The notes beneath the pieces were generated by a model. That model was not told the origin of the DNA. It saw nothing but the letters and a program-made list of their open reading frames with translations, and did no database searches. From NCBI GenBank assembly GCA_034401795.1, contig CM067366.1, positions 68,408,014-68,472,013 on the forward strand: a stretch of DNA of 64,000 nucleotides, read 5' to 3'. This stretch comes from Chaetoderma sp. LZ-2023a. Its lineage: Eukaryota > Mollusca > Caudofoveata > Chaetodermatida > Chaetodermatidae. Positions within the stretch are counted from its first letter, which is position 1. Every line of letters starts with the position of its first letter. Positions 32,650 to 43,914 of the stretch are shown here, in pieces. Both the position numbers and the translations under genes were made by a program.

Positions 32650-33940
32650 TATCAACAAGATGGCCAGCAAACCATTTATCCAACAGTTTCGAAAATTGTA
32701 AATTTGAGATCAGAATACCCAAAAACACATAAAAAAACCACAATTTCGGCCTCAAAATCCATCAAATAAAAAAATCCAATATGGCTACCAAACATGCTAT
32801 ATTTTGATTGGCCCACGGCGACCATGTTTTTTGACGGATCAACTTCTCTTAAACTTTAATGCCCCTTAGGCCCTAATCATATCTGCCAAATTTTGGCCCG
32901 ATCCCTTCAGCGCTTCTGGAGAATGAGTAATTTTCACTACACCTAGGTCAACCAAGATGGCCGCCGAACCATTTGACCAATCAAGTTCCCTTGCCATAAA
33001 TCATATTTCATGAGGTTTGCATCAAACCCCCGAGCCGTTTCAGAGAAGATTTTTGAAGCTGTTTCCTAAAATCGGCCTAAATCCAAGATGGCCGCCGGAC
33101 AAATTGGCCGATCAGGTTCATTTGAACAAACTTAGATCTCTATTCCCTATGAATACTTCCTCCCAAATATAATTGAAATCGGCCCAGTGGTTCTTGAGAA
33201 GTCGTTTAAAGAATTCCCCATTGCTTTACTATGGGCCTATTGCTTTACTATGGGAGCCTTTGGCGGGAAAACAAATCAAAGCATTTATCCGACAGTCTCG
33301 AAAGTGGCATATTTGAACTCGCCACACTGATAAGCGTATATACAGCAATTTTCGTCATCAAAATACATCAAATACAAAAAAACCAATATGACCTAGAAAC
33401 GCTGAATTTTGATTGGTTGATGGGGGCCATGTTTTTTAACGAACAAACTTCCCTTGAACAAACTTGAAAGGTGCTTGGTCCATAAGCATATTTACAAAAT
33501 TTCAGCTCTATCCCTTCAGCGGTTCGGGAGAAGAAGTCATTTTCGCGAAAACTAGGTCATCCAAGATGACCACCAAGCAAATCAGCCAATCAGGTTGTCT
33601 TGGACAAACTTGGGTCTACCGCTGCCACAGATGATGTGTTATGAGTTTTGAATCAATTCCTCCAGCGGTTTCGGAGAAGAAGATTTTTAAGTGTTTCTAA
33701 AATTTGGCTATTTTGGTGGGCGGCCATCTTGGATTTTGGCCGATCGGCTTCATTTGAACAAACTTGAATCTCTATGCCATAGGGATGCTTCCTGCCATAT
33801 ATAATTGAAATCAGCCCAGTGGTTCTTGAGAAGAAGTCATTTTAAAGGAAAAGTTGACGGATGGATGGATGACGGACGGACACACGACGGACGGTCGCCA
33901 CGACATAAGCTCACTTGGCCTTTCAGGCCAGGTGAGTTAA
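32650..33940 (+). mobile_element. Helentron-like element, 5' truncated
   Basis: The 3' end is classic: GACGGACGGTCGCCACGACA, then TAAGCTCACTTGGCC / TTTCA / GGCCAGGTGAGTTAA. Modules with CCAAGATGGCC run from about 32650, and there is a short tandem slip (ATTGCTTTACTATGGG twice, 33219-33250). The CAAGAGGCCC start is missing. Confidence 0.75.
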
Positions 33941-34189
33941 TAAATCAGAACATCATTACATACATGTGCTACCATGGTAATGTAATTACATAATCATGTT
34001 GATGCAATGAATAACCCTTTCAACAATAACTTAATATAATTATATATAAAACAAAATCCATTATATAAATCAGAACATCATTACATGTGCTTGCTACCAT
34101 GGTAACATAACTAATTTAAATAATCATGTTGTTGCAATGAATAACCTTTTCAACAATATACGTAACAAAATTCATTATCATATAAAAAC
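33941..34189. repeat. about 120-bp imperfect tandem duplication
   Basis: ATAAATCAGAACATCATTAC, GTGCTACCATGGTAATG-like, AATCATGTTGATGCAATG and AATAACCCTTTCAACAATA occur twice, at about 33945-34050 and 34065-34160. Confidence 0.75.
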
Positions 34190-34300
34190 CTTTTGTGTTT
34201 AATATCGTAAAACTACTTTGATTGGAAGCTGTTCCTGCCTTATACAGCAACAGCTTCCGGTCAAATTAGTTTTACAATATTAAACAGCTTTGCTGCATGC
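34190..34300. mobile_element. B-type hairpin core
   Basis: TTAATATCGTAAAACTACTTTG ... AATTAGTTTTACAATATTAAAC with inner GGAAGCTGTT / AACAGCTTCC. Long uninterrupted pairing; flanks are not B1 or B2. Confidence 0.8.
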
Positions 34301-34557
34301 TACCTTTGAAGTGAAGTCAGTTGGATTTCAGGTGTGATAATGGTTAATTGATAATTAAGATAAGACACATAACTGGCATTGATGATATGATAATTCAATT
34401 ACATTTGCAGTATAATGGTCAATATAATACATACTCGTCACCATTAGACACTAAATCTGAACACTGCCAGATCGAAATAATCTGTTTCAAGTAATTACTA
34501 AATCTAGTGACATAAAATGAGTAATTGAACGCATTTTGTCTGATCACATAGTTAATT

Positions 34558-34944
34558 CACCTTTCCAGTGTACCCACTCATTATATGGCGTCATAATGAA
34601 CTGCTTGGTGTGTACAATGACATCATAATGAATGACGTCGATAAGTACGTCACGAACGCATATTTGATGATGGTCTATGGGCTGTTGTACAAATTGTTTG
34701 CTTTTACTATTTAAAAAATATTCTGTTGAATATTTTGAAACTAATTTGACTGGGCGCTGTTGCTGCCTATGGCAGCAACAGCACCCAGTCTAATTAGTTA
34801 CAAAATATTCAACAGCTTCCCTGTATAGTTTTCAGGAAATTGATAGCTAGGGCATTCGGGGATCGATCAATCCAAACACGGCGAGGTGTGGGTGGAGCTT
34901 AGCTCGTGATGGGCGGGGCTTAGCTACAAATGGAAAGGTCCATT
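34558..34944 (+). mobile_element. B2 element, full length
   Basis: CACCTTTCCAG ... TGGAAAGGTCCATT ends. Left half: ATGACATCATAATGAATGAC and CGATAAGTACGTCACG. Core palindrome: GAATATTTTGAAACTAATTTG with GCCTATGGC loop. Right half: GGGGATCGATCAATCCAAAC and GATGGGCGGGGC. It is nearly identical to 39319-39717. Confidence 0.93.
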
Positions 34945-35023
34945 ATCTCCTTAATTAAGGAGGATAAAGAGCACCCTTTGAACTCCGAAATTCAATTATT
35001 TCAATGTTAAAAGCAATTATACA

Positions 35024-35199
35024 TTAAACTTTTAAGCCTTGAATTTGCTAAAGAAAATGTCAATTTGCAGACCAAGAGACTAATACTCGGTATTCCAGAG
35101 GACAACTTTCAAAAATAGTCTTCTCTTGGTCAGCAAATTGACCTGTCTCAAGACCTCTGAAGAAGCCGTTTCTGGCTGATATGAGGATTAAAGGGTTAA
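35024..35199. mobile_element. family A element, shortened centre
   Basis: TTAAACTTTTAAGCCTTGAAT ... CTGATATGAGGATTAAAGGGTTAA. The centre has collapsed to GAGACTAATACTCGGTATTCC. Confidence 0.78.
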
Positions 35200-35404
35200 G
35201 ATTGCCGAGTAGTCAATCTATTCAAACTGTGAGCTGTTGCAGGCTAAGCCAGCAATAGTTTCAGTTAGATTAGTTTAAAAATGTTTAACACAATATTTCC
35301 TCAATCAATCAATATAAAAAAACAAAATGTAAAATTGCAAAAAATGATTTAACAATTTTCAATACTACTAGTTATATAGCAGTTGTTTATAATTTAAGGA
35401 CTAT

Positions 35405-35690
35405 TCTGCAAAATATGTCGAAACTAATTGACGGGAAACTTAGGCAGCAACATCTTCAAGTCAAATTAGTCTCTAGATAATTACGAGCCTACCTGTATAT
35501 TTGCTTTGAGATTGAGTGAATGTGAGAGAAGAAAGTGTTATCTTATGCTATAACATCCATCATATTTACTTAAAGTACTTGAAAGCTAAGCTCATACTTA
35601 AAAGTTTGAAAACAATATGACTGAATGTTGACCCTGTCTCAGGAAGCAACAGCTTACAGTCAGATTGTTTTCGACATATTTTGCAGATTT
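35405..35690. mobile_element. two B-type core remnants
   Basis: 35405-35490: ATGTCGAAACTAATTGACGG ... GTCAAATTAGTCTC. 35605-35690: AAACAATATGACTGAATG ... CAGTCAGATTGTTTTCGAC. Both are short and asymmetric. Confidence 0.55.
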
Positions 35691-36734
35691 CAAATTGTTC
35701 ACTCTATTCGAATTCAGTTTCATAAAATATGCAATGATATGAGTTGCATAAAATCAGTAATTAAACACTCTATAACTATGATCAATTATGATCTAAATAC
35801 GGGTAATTGGTCTCAAGAGCTACGCAAACAAACAAAACTGGCGGCTTGCTGAATTTCTGCAGACTACATTTTCTATGGGGTGTTTAACTCTGGATATGCG
35901 GAATATTTTGAAAACTAGTTCACTGAAAGTTGTTGGTGGCTTAGTTGGCAACTTAGTCAAATTGTTTTCAAAATATTTAGCACATCCAGAGTTATTGCCC
36001 ATTGAAGTTATTGTCTGCTGGCTTGCTAATTGTAAAATTGTTAAAATACATTCACTATAAGCTAATTATTTGATCTAGTCGCGAATACTAAGAACTTTCT
36101 CACAGATGCACATATTCCAACACCCGCTCCGTGACCGAATGAATGAGTTGACTCATCCAGTCTCCAACTTCGCTCAATCATTAACAGACAAACACGAGAT
36201 GTTGCATACGCGCCGATAGCCACCCGGCTGTCTCCGATCTACCGCTGGACAATGCTGGAATTCATTGGATCATTCCACTGCAGCTTCGAAGCTTTATACA
36301 TTATAACGTCACCGGCACAGACAATGGCACAAAGTGGTAATGTACGCATAGATGTGTGTGCGTGTGTGGCGTGCACTATGCTACCTCTTCCGCTCCTGCG
36401 CATGCTCAACTACACGATTGCTTTCACATGTGCCAAGGGTTATCCGCAATAACTCACAATAGAGAATCAATGGTTTTTTGATCAGATATCGGGGAAGAGA
36501 CACAAGGAAGAGTAAATGACACTAGATCTATCCATTCATTGTTTTCTTTACCCCCAACGAATGCAAAGCAGTACTTTTTTCTTGTCCCTGTAACTGTTCG
36601 CGTGGTACAAAACACCAGACAATAATTTCTATGAGCAAAAACTCTTGAATTGCTGAATAATTTAAAAACAATGAGTCAAATTTTTTTCAAAATATTTACC
36701 AGCTCCAGAGATACAACCCTTGGCAGTCACACGG
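35691..36734. other. mostly unassigned; B3-like arms
   Basis: 35930-36005 and 36655-36725 hold arms of the B3 flank type (TTTTCAAAATATTT then CCAGAG). Between them, 36100-36420 is a unique-looking, GC-richer stretch with GCGCATGCTCAAC (36398), similar to an NRF1-type site. No promoter or exon could be established. Confidence 0.45.
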
Positions 36735-36914
36735 TTAACACTCTGGTCAGCCAAAATGGCTTCCGTTCTGGCTTTGGAAAATGGATATTCGAGCCAATTA
36801 TTACAGGGGTAAATTTTCAGAACTAAACCGTTGTTCTCCAAATCTCTTGTTCTGCAAATTTTTCTATGAGAAAATTTTAATTATCTTGAAAAAAAATTGA
36901 GGATTCAAGGACTA
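36735..36914. mobile_element. family A element, degraded
   Basis: TTAACACTCTGGTCAGCC, TTCGAGCCAATTATTACAGG and TTTTTCTATGAGAAAATTTT keep the order. The left inner arm is missing. Confidence 0.65.
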
Positions 36915-37046
36915 AAAATGCATTATATGAAGAAATCGTCCCAATCTTATGCACAACATCTTGACATTCAAGAGATTCAATGAAAACACAACAATCCAGC
37001 TGAATATTAAACAAACCTTACTCGTGATCAATTTGTCTTACTTTAT

Positions 37047-37402
37047 AATGGACCTAGCTAAGCTCCACCCACACCTCGCTGTGTTGGGATTGATCGATCC
37101 CCGAATGTCCTAGCTATCAATTTCCTGAAAACTATGCAGGGAAGCTGTTGAATATTTTGTAACTAATTTGACTGGGTGCTGTTGCTGCCTATGGCAGCAA
37201 CAGCGCCCAGTCAAATTAGTTTCAAAATATTCAACAGAATATTTATTAAATAGTAGACATACAATTTGTACAACAACGCATAGCCCGTCTTCAAATATGC
37301 GTTCGTGATATACTTATCGACATCATTCATTATGATGTCATTCTACACATCACGTAGTTGATTATGACGTCATATGATGGGTAGATACTCTGGAAAGGTG
37401 AA
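37047..37402 (-). mobile_element. B2 element, one end shortened
   Basis: AATGGACC joins directly to TAGCTAAGCTCCACCC, so about 30 bp present in other copies are missing. Core GTTGAATATTTTGTAACTAA, loop GCCTATGGC. It ends GATACTCTGGAAAGGTG. TATTATGACGTCAT-type sites are present (CATTATGATGTCATTC, GATTATGACGTCATATG). Confidence 0.9.
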
Positions 37403-37540
37403 TTGTCAAAGTGGTCTTGAGAAATGTCTATACGCAGACCTGTTTAAAAGGATTTAAAAAAAAATTTAACACTCGAATGACTGGCTTGGTTTTCATGCAA
37501 GGCATTCCAGTGATAAATTTTCAAAACTAGTCTTCTCTAC
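37403..37540. mobile_element. family A fragment
   Basis: AAGTGGTCTTGAGAAATGTC, ACACTCGAATGACTGGC and TAAATTTTCAAAACTAGTC. It abuts the B2 element with no spacer, and its left outer end is missing. Confidence 0.7.
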
Positions 37541-37603
37541 TATTAGCATTAATAGTATTTATTTAATTAATTAAATACTACTAATGCTAATAATAGAGTA
37601 GAC
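37529..37603. repeat. inverted repeat extending from a MITE edge
   Basis: AGTCTTCTCTACTATTAGC ... GCTAATAATAGAGTAGACT, with TTAATTAATTAA at the centre. One arm includes the end of the family A fragment, so the inversion copied MITE sequence. Confidence 0.85.
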
Positions 37604-38213
37604 TAATTTTAAAATTAATAATTAATTATTATTATAAGCAGCTTTTCATCGATGAAAGTCCAGTACATCAGACTCAAGCCACATTATACATGAAACCTGA
37701 AAGCTGTTGAAAATTTTGAACATTTGATTGGAACTAGCAACAGCAATTTGCAATTGTTTTTTGCTATTGTCATTTAATTTGCCAGTTTCAAATTTTATAC
37801 ACAACACACAATGTTACTTTTACAAGAAAAGCTTAGTTGTGAAACACACTTAGCAGCAATATATCTTTAAACGTGTACGAATACAAAAGATTTTTGATCA
37901 GATATGAAAACATATGGATATAAATTTATATGATGGCTTCTACTAAATGCACAAAGTCAGAAGAGTAAATTTTGACTCCATTAAATGGGTTAATTTTTTG
38001 TATTAAATAATGACATCTACAATGTACATAACCAGTTTTTCGTTCTGCACATCTGTACTCCTGGTAACCTATGAGCGAAAGATTGGTTCGGCTACGTGAA
38101 ATTTTGAGTCCTGCCCCAATTATTGGAAGCTTATCGGAGGTAGTGATTCTTTCATTAATTTTCTAACCATTTCCTATTGGCGACCATTACGTGTACATCT
38201 CATCCTTTCTTAG
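37604..38213. other. no gene recognised
   Basis: 37690-37780 has weak B-like arms (GCTGTTGAAAATTTTGAAC). Otherwise AT-rich DNA leading to the candidate exon. Confidence 0.45.
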
Positions 38214-38380
38214 ACAGCCTTAGGATATCAAACGAGTCAAGTCAAATCCAATTGGAGCGGATGCAGCGGTATGAGCGAGAGATAAACTCACAGACAAATA
38301 ACACTAAAAACAAAGTGAATGACTCATTGGCGTCGGCCAAAACCGATCTTAGCCACAATTTACACAAATCCAGGAGCTGA
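38214..38380 (+). CDS. candidate last coding exon of an unrecognised gene
   Basis: A strong acceptor (ATCTCATCCTTTCTTAG) precedes an open stretch to the TGA at 38378-38380. The exon starts at codon position 2. The peptide has about 55 residues: SLRISNESSQIQLERMQRYE, then REINSQTNNTKNKVNDS, ending LHKSRS. It is polar, Gln/Asn/Ser-rich and probably helical, as in a C-terminal tail. I recognise no family. The open frame continues upstream to an ATG at 38177, but the acceptor and weak coding look upstream favour a splice start. No AATAAA was noticed nearby, which weakens the case. Confidence 0.35.
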
Positions 38381-39044
38381 TGCGCTTTCACTGTCACTCG
38401 GACTCAGTAAAATTAGATTAATTTGGTAGTTTCCTGTTCTAAGGTTATATTACCACCAATTGATACGTAGAGCGGGGGGGAAAAGACAGTAACGTTAATG
38501 AACAGTACAACAGCTAGATGAAGGTAACTACATTAGGATATCTCAATATTCCTGCATCATTTCCACACACATACCCCCCCCCCCCAACCCCCCCTTCCCT
38601 ATCTCAACTACAACCTACACATACACCCGTATTATTGCTGTAACAATTCACCATTATATCGGTGAATCACGATACATATTCTCACGATATGCATATTGTA
38701 TCGTGACCTGGCGTATCAATACACACACGATACAGAGAAATATGGTCATGGCATCCTTCTTGCGTCAGGTAAGTTATGGTTAAAGTTGGGCACACGTGCA
38801 CCATTTTCACTAAGTTTCATCTGAATATGTTTATTATTTGTTTATAAGCACTGTGAGTGAGAGTGGCATAAAATGGACAGGTTCAGATGAAACTTAGAGA
38901 AAAAAATAAGGTATCGTATTGCGTATCATATCATAACACGTGTATCAAAGATACATATCATATCCAGCAGAATGGAATGCAATGGAATAGTTCAAGACAC
39001 CTGCCGGGGTCGTTTTACATTTATTACAATAATGTGACCCCATT
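38381..39044. other. unassigned; C-tracts
   Basis: A C-rich tract (about 38574-38596) and related short motifs (ACGATACATATTC, GTATCGTGA and similar, 38680-38960) repeat several times. An inverted pair, GTTTCATCTGAA (about 38815) and TTCAGATGAAACTTAG (38881), flanks a 60-bp loop. Confidence 0.5.
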
Positions 39045-39277
39045 TACTCTTTAATGGCCGATTTTTTTCTCAAGAAAATTAAGATTTGTGCTCAGTGGAT
39101 GTCCATTTGCAGAACAAGAGAAGACTATTTTTGAAAATTTACTAGTGGAATGACTGGCTCGATTATCATTTCAGTGGTAAATTTTCAAAAAAGGTCTTAT
39201 GTTAACATGTAAATGGACATTACTTGAAGATCACTGCCGAGGCCAGTTATAGCCGGTTTTACCATTAAAGGGTTATT
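39045..39277. mobile_element. family A hairpin, partly collapsed centre
   Basis: TACTCTTTAATGGCCGA ... GGTTTTACCATTAAAGGGTTA. The centre is GGCTCGATTATCATTTCAGTGG, missing part of the right inner arm. Confidence 0.85.
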
Positions 39278-39318
39278 AAGGCTTATGGTTATATTATGAA
39301 ACTATTAAATAAGCAATT

Positions 39319-39717
39319 CACCTTTCCAGAGTACCCACCCATCATACGACGTCATAATGACCTGCGTGATGTGTACAATGACATTATAATGAATGACGTC
39401 ATGAATGACGTCGATAAGTACGTCACGAACACATATTTGATGACGGTCTATGGGCTGTTGTACAAATTGTTTGCTTTTACTATTTAATAAATATTCTGTT
39501 GAATATTTTGAAACTAATTTGACTGGGCGCTGTTGCTGCCTATGGCAGCAACAGCACCCAGTCTAATTAGTTACAAAATATTCAACAGCTTCCCTGTATA
39601 GTTTTCAGGAGATTGATAGCTAGGGCATTCGGGGATCGATCAATCCAAACACGGCGAGGTGTGGGTGGAGCTTAGCTAGTGATGGGCGGGGCATGGCTAA
39701 AAATGGAAAGGTCCATT
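39319..39717 (+). mobile_element. B2 element, full length, recent copy
   Basis: Near-identical to 34558-34944, but with an extra 12-bp unit in its TGACGTCA block (AATGACGTCATGAATGACGTC). It has the same CACCTTTCCAG / TGGAAAGGTCCATT ends. It is embedded right after a family A copy. Confidence 0.93.
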
Positions 39718-40361
39718 GACAGATCTTTGCCCATGGGCCTGTAACCTTAGTAGTAGTTTATTGTATAAGTAGTATTTCTTAAATTTGGTGCAAATCCTTA
39801 GAGAATCAGTGTAATTCTAGAGATAGAAGTCTGCAATTCCCTATTAGCTAATTTGTTCTTGCATTTGTAAGACCATCAGGCTTCAGTCTGTCTAATGCTT
39901 AGTGGCTTTTCTCCCAGATTATTGTGAATTGAATCATGGGAGTTTCATCAGCTTGAGACTGTAAGGCAGGTTTAATGTACATATTTGAGAGAATATTTTG
40001 GAAGATAAGAGCATACGAATGCAGAATAATTTTCAGGTCAAAACACTTCATAATCATTTTATAATTCAAGCAGAAACTGATGTCATATTTCTGGTGGACA
40101 TTTAAGTACGTCATCGAGCATACACCCGTCTTCCTCCCATGAATCATCATTCAATCTTTTATTCTTACATGCTCATGAGTGAAGTAGGAAAATTAGAGAT
40201 TTTACTGAGCCTATATATACATATACACATATACATTATAAAGTAGGGCTGTAACGAACATTCGTTGTTTCGGAAAATCACAAACAAAGGGAAGATGAAC
40301 CATGGTTCAGTTCGCTTGCATGGGATTCATGTGTTCATGTGGTTCGTGAACCATACATCAG
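39718..40361. other. no gene recognised
   Basis: A minus-strand frame (39899-40150) without domains. Otherwise unassigned. Confidence 0.45.
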
Positions 40362-40570
40362 CTAACCCTTTCACCGATGAATTCCCATATCTAATGTTAA
40401 GAATACCATACAGGAAAACTGTTGAATATTCTCAAATTAATTTGACTAGAACCTGTTGCTGCCATAGGCAACAACAGCTTCCAGTCAAATTAATTCCAAA
40501 ATATTCAACAGAGTAAGTTTTATATCATAAAGAATTTACTTTTTCAGGGATTTGTCGGTGAAAGGGCTAA
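40362..40570. mobile_element. B1 hairpin MITE, complete
   Basis: CTAACCCTTTCACCGATGAAT ... GGATTTGTCGGTGAAAGGGCTAA. The core AATTAATTTGACTAGAACC pairs with TCCAGTCAAATTAATTCC around GCCATAGGC. It is a useful reference copy for the B1 family. Confidence 0.93.
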
Positions 40571-41000
40571 TAGACAAGCAATCTCTGAATGTCCTCTAAG
40601 CGTGATTTACGAAGATGACTATGACTGGAACTTAGCTGGCTATGAATCTTATATTATTTTCTAACATTTGTTGTCAGAACTTCTCATTTGTGTTTTTTTA
40701 ACATTTAGCCAGTAAAGCCACTTGACTTTAAAGGTTATTTTCAGGTAGGAGTAATTTCTTGCATACAATAGCATATTAAAAAGGTTCGAGAACCAGTTCG
40801 TGGTTTGGACATCTGAATCGTGATAAAGCTGATCATGGTGGCTAATGTTGTCTACATTACCTAATACCGTGTTACAGACTTCTTGTGTTATGGTAGTACC
40901 ATTACTTATTAGAGGCTCACCAGGTGAGATAACACACACAGTTTTCACCCATGAAAAGGTAAATCCTTATACAAAATTTGAATACAATATTTCAAGTAAT
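40571..41000. other. no gene recognised
   Basis: Unassigned sequence up to the satellite array. A minus-strand frame (40661-40948) has no domain. Confidence 0.45.
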
Positions 41001-42428
41001 TCTATATGATGATATTTACAGGATATCATGAACTATATGATGATATTTACAGGATATCATGAACTATATGATGATATTTACAGGATATCATGAACTATAT
41101 GATGATATTTACAGGATATCATGAACTATATGATGCTATTTACAGGATATCATGAACTATATGATGATATTTACAGGATATCATGAACTATATGATGCTA
41201 TTTACAGGATATCATGAACTATATGATGATATTTACAGGATATCATGAACTATATGATGCTATTTACAGGATATCATGAACTATATGATGCTATTTACAG
41301 GATATCATGAACTATATGATGATATTTACAGGATATCATGAACTATATGGTGATATTTACAGGATATCATGAACTATATGATGCTATTTACAGGATATCA
41401 TGAACTATATGATGATATTTACAGGATATCATGAACTATATGATGCTATTTACAGGATATCATGAACTATATGATGATATTTACAGGATATCATGAACTA
41501 TATGATGATATTTACAGGATATCATGAACTATATGATGCTATTTACAGGATATCATGAACTATATGATGATATTTACAGGATATCATGAACTATATGGTG
41601 ATATTTACAGGATATCATGAACTATATGATGCTATTTACAGGATATCATGAACTATATGATGATATTTACAGGATATCATGAACTATATGATGCTATTTA
41701 CAGGATATCATGAACTATATGATGATATTTACAGGATATCATGAACTATATGATGATATTTACAGGATATCATGAACTATATGATGATATTTACAGGATA
41801 TCATGAACTATATGATGCTATTTACAGGATATCATGAACTATATGATGCTATTTACAGGATATCATGAACTATATGATGATATTTACAGGATATCATGAA
41901 CTATATGATGATATTTACAGGATATCATGAACTATATGATGATATTTACAGGATATCATGAACTATATGATGATATTTACAGGATATCATGAACTATATG
42001 ATGCTATTTACAGGATATCATGAACTATATGATGATATTTACAGGATATTATGAACTATATGATGCTATTTACAGGATATCATGAACTATATGATGATAT
42101 TTACAGGATATCATGAACTATATGATGATATTTACAGGATATCATGAACTATATGATGATATTTACAGGATATCATGAACTATATGATGCTATTTACAGG
42201 ATATCATGAACTATATGATGCTATTTACAGGATATCATGAACTATATGATGATATTTACAGGATATCATGAACTATATGATGATATTTACAGGATATCAT
42301 GAACTATATGATGATATTTACAGGATATTATGAACTATATGATGATATTTACAGGATATCATGAACTATATGATGATATTTACAGGATATCATGAACTAT
42401 ATGATGATATTTACAGGATATCATGAAC
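41001..42428. repeat. 31-bp tandem array, 46 units
   Basis: Units read GAACTATATGATGATATTTA + CAGGATATCAT with almost no length variation. By eye there are 46 units with four single-base variant types: A (GATGATATTT), C (GATGCTATTT) and G (GGTGATATTT) in one position, and GGATATTAT at the tail of units 34 and 43. Each A-type unit can form a 7-bp stem, ATGATAT / ATATCAT, with loop TTACAGG; C-type units lose one pair. Period 31 is not a multiple of 3 and stops occur in all frames, so it is not coding. Start and end are sharp. Confidence 0.98.
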
Positions 42429-42689
42429 AGAAAGACAGTGTTGCTCTTCTATGTATATACTGTCCGGACTGAAGACGCAGAGGAATGAAATTTGAGTCTT
42501 GTCCATTTGTACAACAAACAATTGATTAAATCTGACACTTCCTGTATTCTAAATAGGATCTCCATACTGATGCATGTTCCTTAAATTTGGAATTCATACT
42601 TTCTGCTATAAAATCCTTCTCTTATAACTTATTGGAGCCTAAATTTCTTTTTAAATTTGTGCAAATTATTTTGAACACCTCTCATGCAG

Positions 42690-42900
42690 TAACACTCGAA
42701 TTTACTCAAGAAAATTTTAATTTTCTCATAGAAAATTTGGAGACCAAGAGAATACTATTTTTTTTAATTTACCGCTGGAATGACTGGCTCGATTATCAAG
42801 CCAGTCATATTCCAGTGGTAAATTGTTAATAAAACTCTTCTTTTGTTCATCAAGTGGACACTTCTCTAGACCAATACAGAGACTTATACCAGTTGTGAGT
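42690..42900. mobile_element. family A hairpin, diverged ends
   Basis: ACACTCGAATTTACTCAAG, centre GGCTCGATTATCAAGCC, right arm TATTCCAGTGGTAAATTG, then degenerate. Confidence 0.78.
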
Positions 42901-42954
42901 TGCAACTAAAAATTAAATCTAGGACACAGTTTCTATTATACAGTAAACTCAAAT

Positions 42955-43110
42955 CAGATGGTCATTTTGACCACCCATCTTAAAGAACCAGCATCTTGTG
43001 ATGGAAAAAACAAGTGTCCAGTGTCCACTATAAGCATAAACAGATTTGACTACATATTTAATCAGATAATGATACTATATACCAAATTTTTTTTTTTTTA
43101 AACATGGGTA
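42955..43110. repeat. family C repeat, second copy
   Basis: GGTCATTTTGACCACCCATC with TTAAAGAACCAGCATC, CAAGTGTCCAG and AACAGATTTGACTAC align with 12295-12440. The small inverted repeat (ATGGTCATTTTGACCACC) is kept. Confidence 0.6.
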
Positions 43111-43340
43111 AAACCTTTCAAAGCATATTTGTTTGTGTACATTGACAAAGTCATATTCTTAGCCAAATTCGCAAAACAGTGGCAATCTGGTAGACCCGAA
43201 TGACGTGCTCGTGTGTCACTTTCTGGGTGTTTGCTTGAGAAAATCAATCCTATTCTCGGGTCAAGTCGCGACACTCAAGTCCAATGAACACACTCTAGAA
43301 TAAGAATTGTGTTAATCAAGGCCAGGATCGTCACTATTGT

Positions 43341-43808
43341 ACGCACCACCAATTACATGTAATGAATTTATATTCTGTCAATTTTGAAAGGCCTACTCAT
43401 CGAGCGCAATAGAATGCACTTGTAAAATTGCAGTTCTACGATTGGACAAATATATAGCTAGTTATTTAAAACAAATTTTAAAGATTATCACAAAACAAAC
43501 TCTGGGAATCTTAGATCTTTCAGTGATCAATTTCAACCAGCGCGCTCTTCCCAAAATGCATATTATAAGATGCTTCTTTTGCGCAGAAACTGATTTCCAA
43601 AATGGCTATAGGCGCTGTTGGATTGGTGCATGCGTAAGCATATTTGATTTGGACACCCTAACCCCACCAGACAATTTAAACCATTTAATTGGCAAGTTCA
43701 CAGCAAAATTGCCTTTGACTATAGCTGTGAGACATATTCCTACGAAGGATAGTAAAAATTTCTTTTATTTGACCAAATGAATGTCGGATGCGATAACCGA
43801 GTCAGTAA
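43341..43808. repeat. 468-bp duplicon, copy 1 (probable source)
   Basis: ACGCACCACCAATTACATG ... GCGATAACCGAGTCAGTAA. It aligns without gaps to 45400-45867 with about ten differences. Its right end runs into the right half of a family A MITE (43790-43914), so in this copy the junction is natural; the other copy stops there abruptly. A plus-strand frame of 112 codons (43442-43780) is open; residues include RCFFCAETDFQNGY and PLTIAVRHIPTKDS. No known domain was recognised. Confidence 0.95.
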
Positions 43809-43914
43809 TTTCAACAGTAAATTTTCAACAGCAATATTCTCATGGCTTACAAGTAGACATTCACTAAGAAAAAGTCGAGCTTCTCTAGGTCTACGTTGAC
43901 CATTAAAGGATTAA
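43790..43914. mobile_element. family A right half
   Basis: GCGATAACCGAGTCAGTAAT ... CTACGTTGACCATTAAAGGATTAA. Its final TTAA (43911-43914) is also the first TTAA of the following B1 element. Confidence 0.75.

Noticed and set aside
41001..42428. CRISPR array
   Set aside because: 31-bp units repeat with no unique spacers and the context is eukaryotic.
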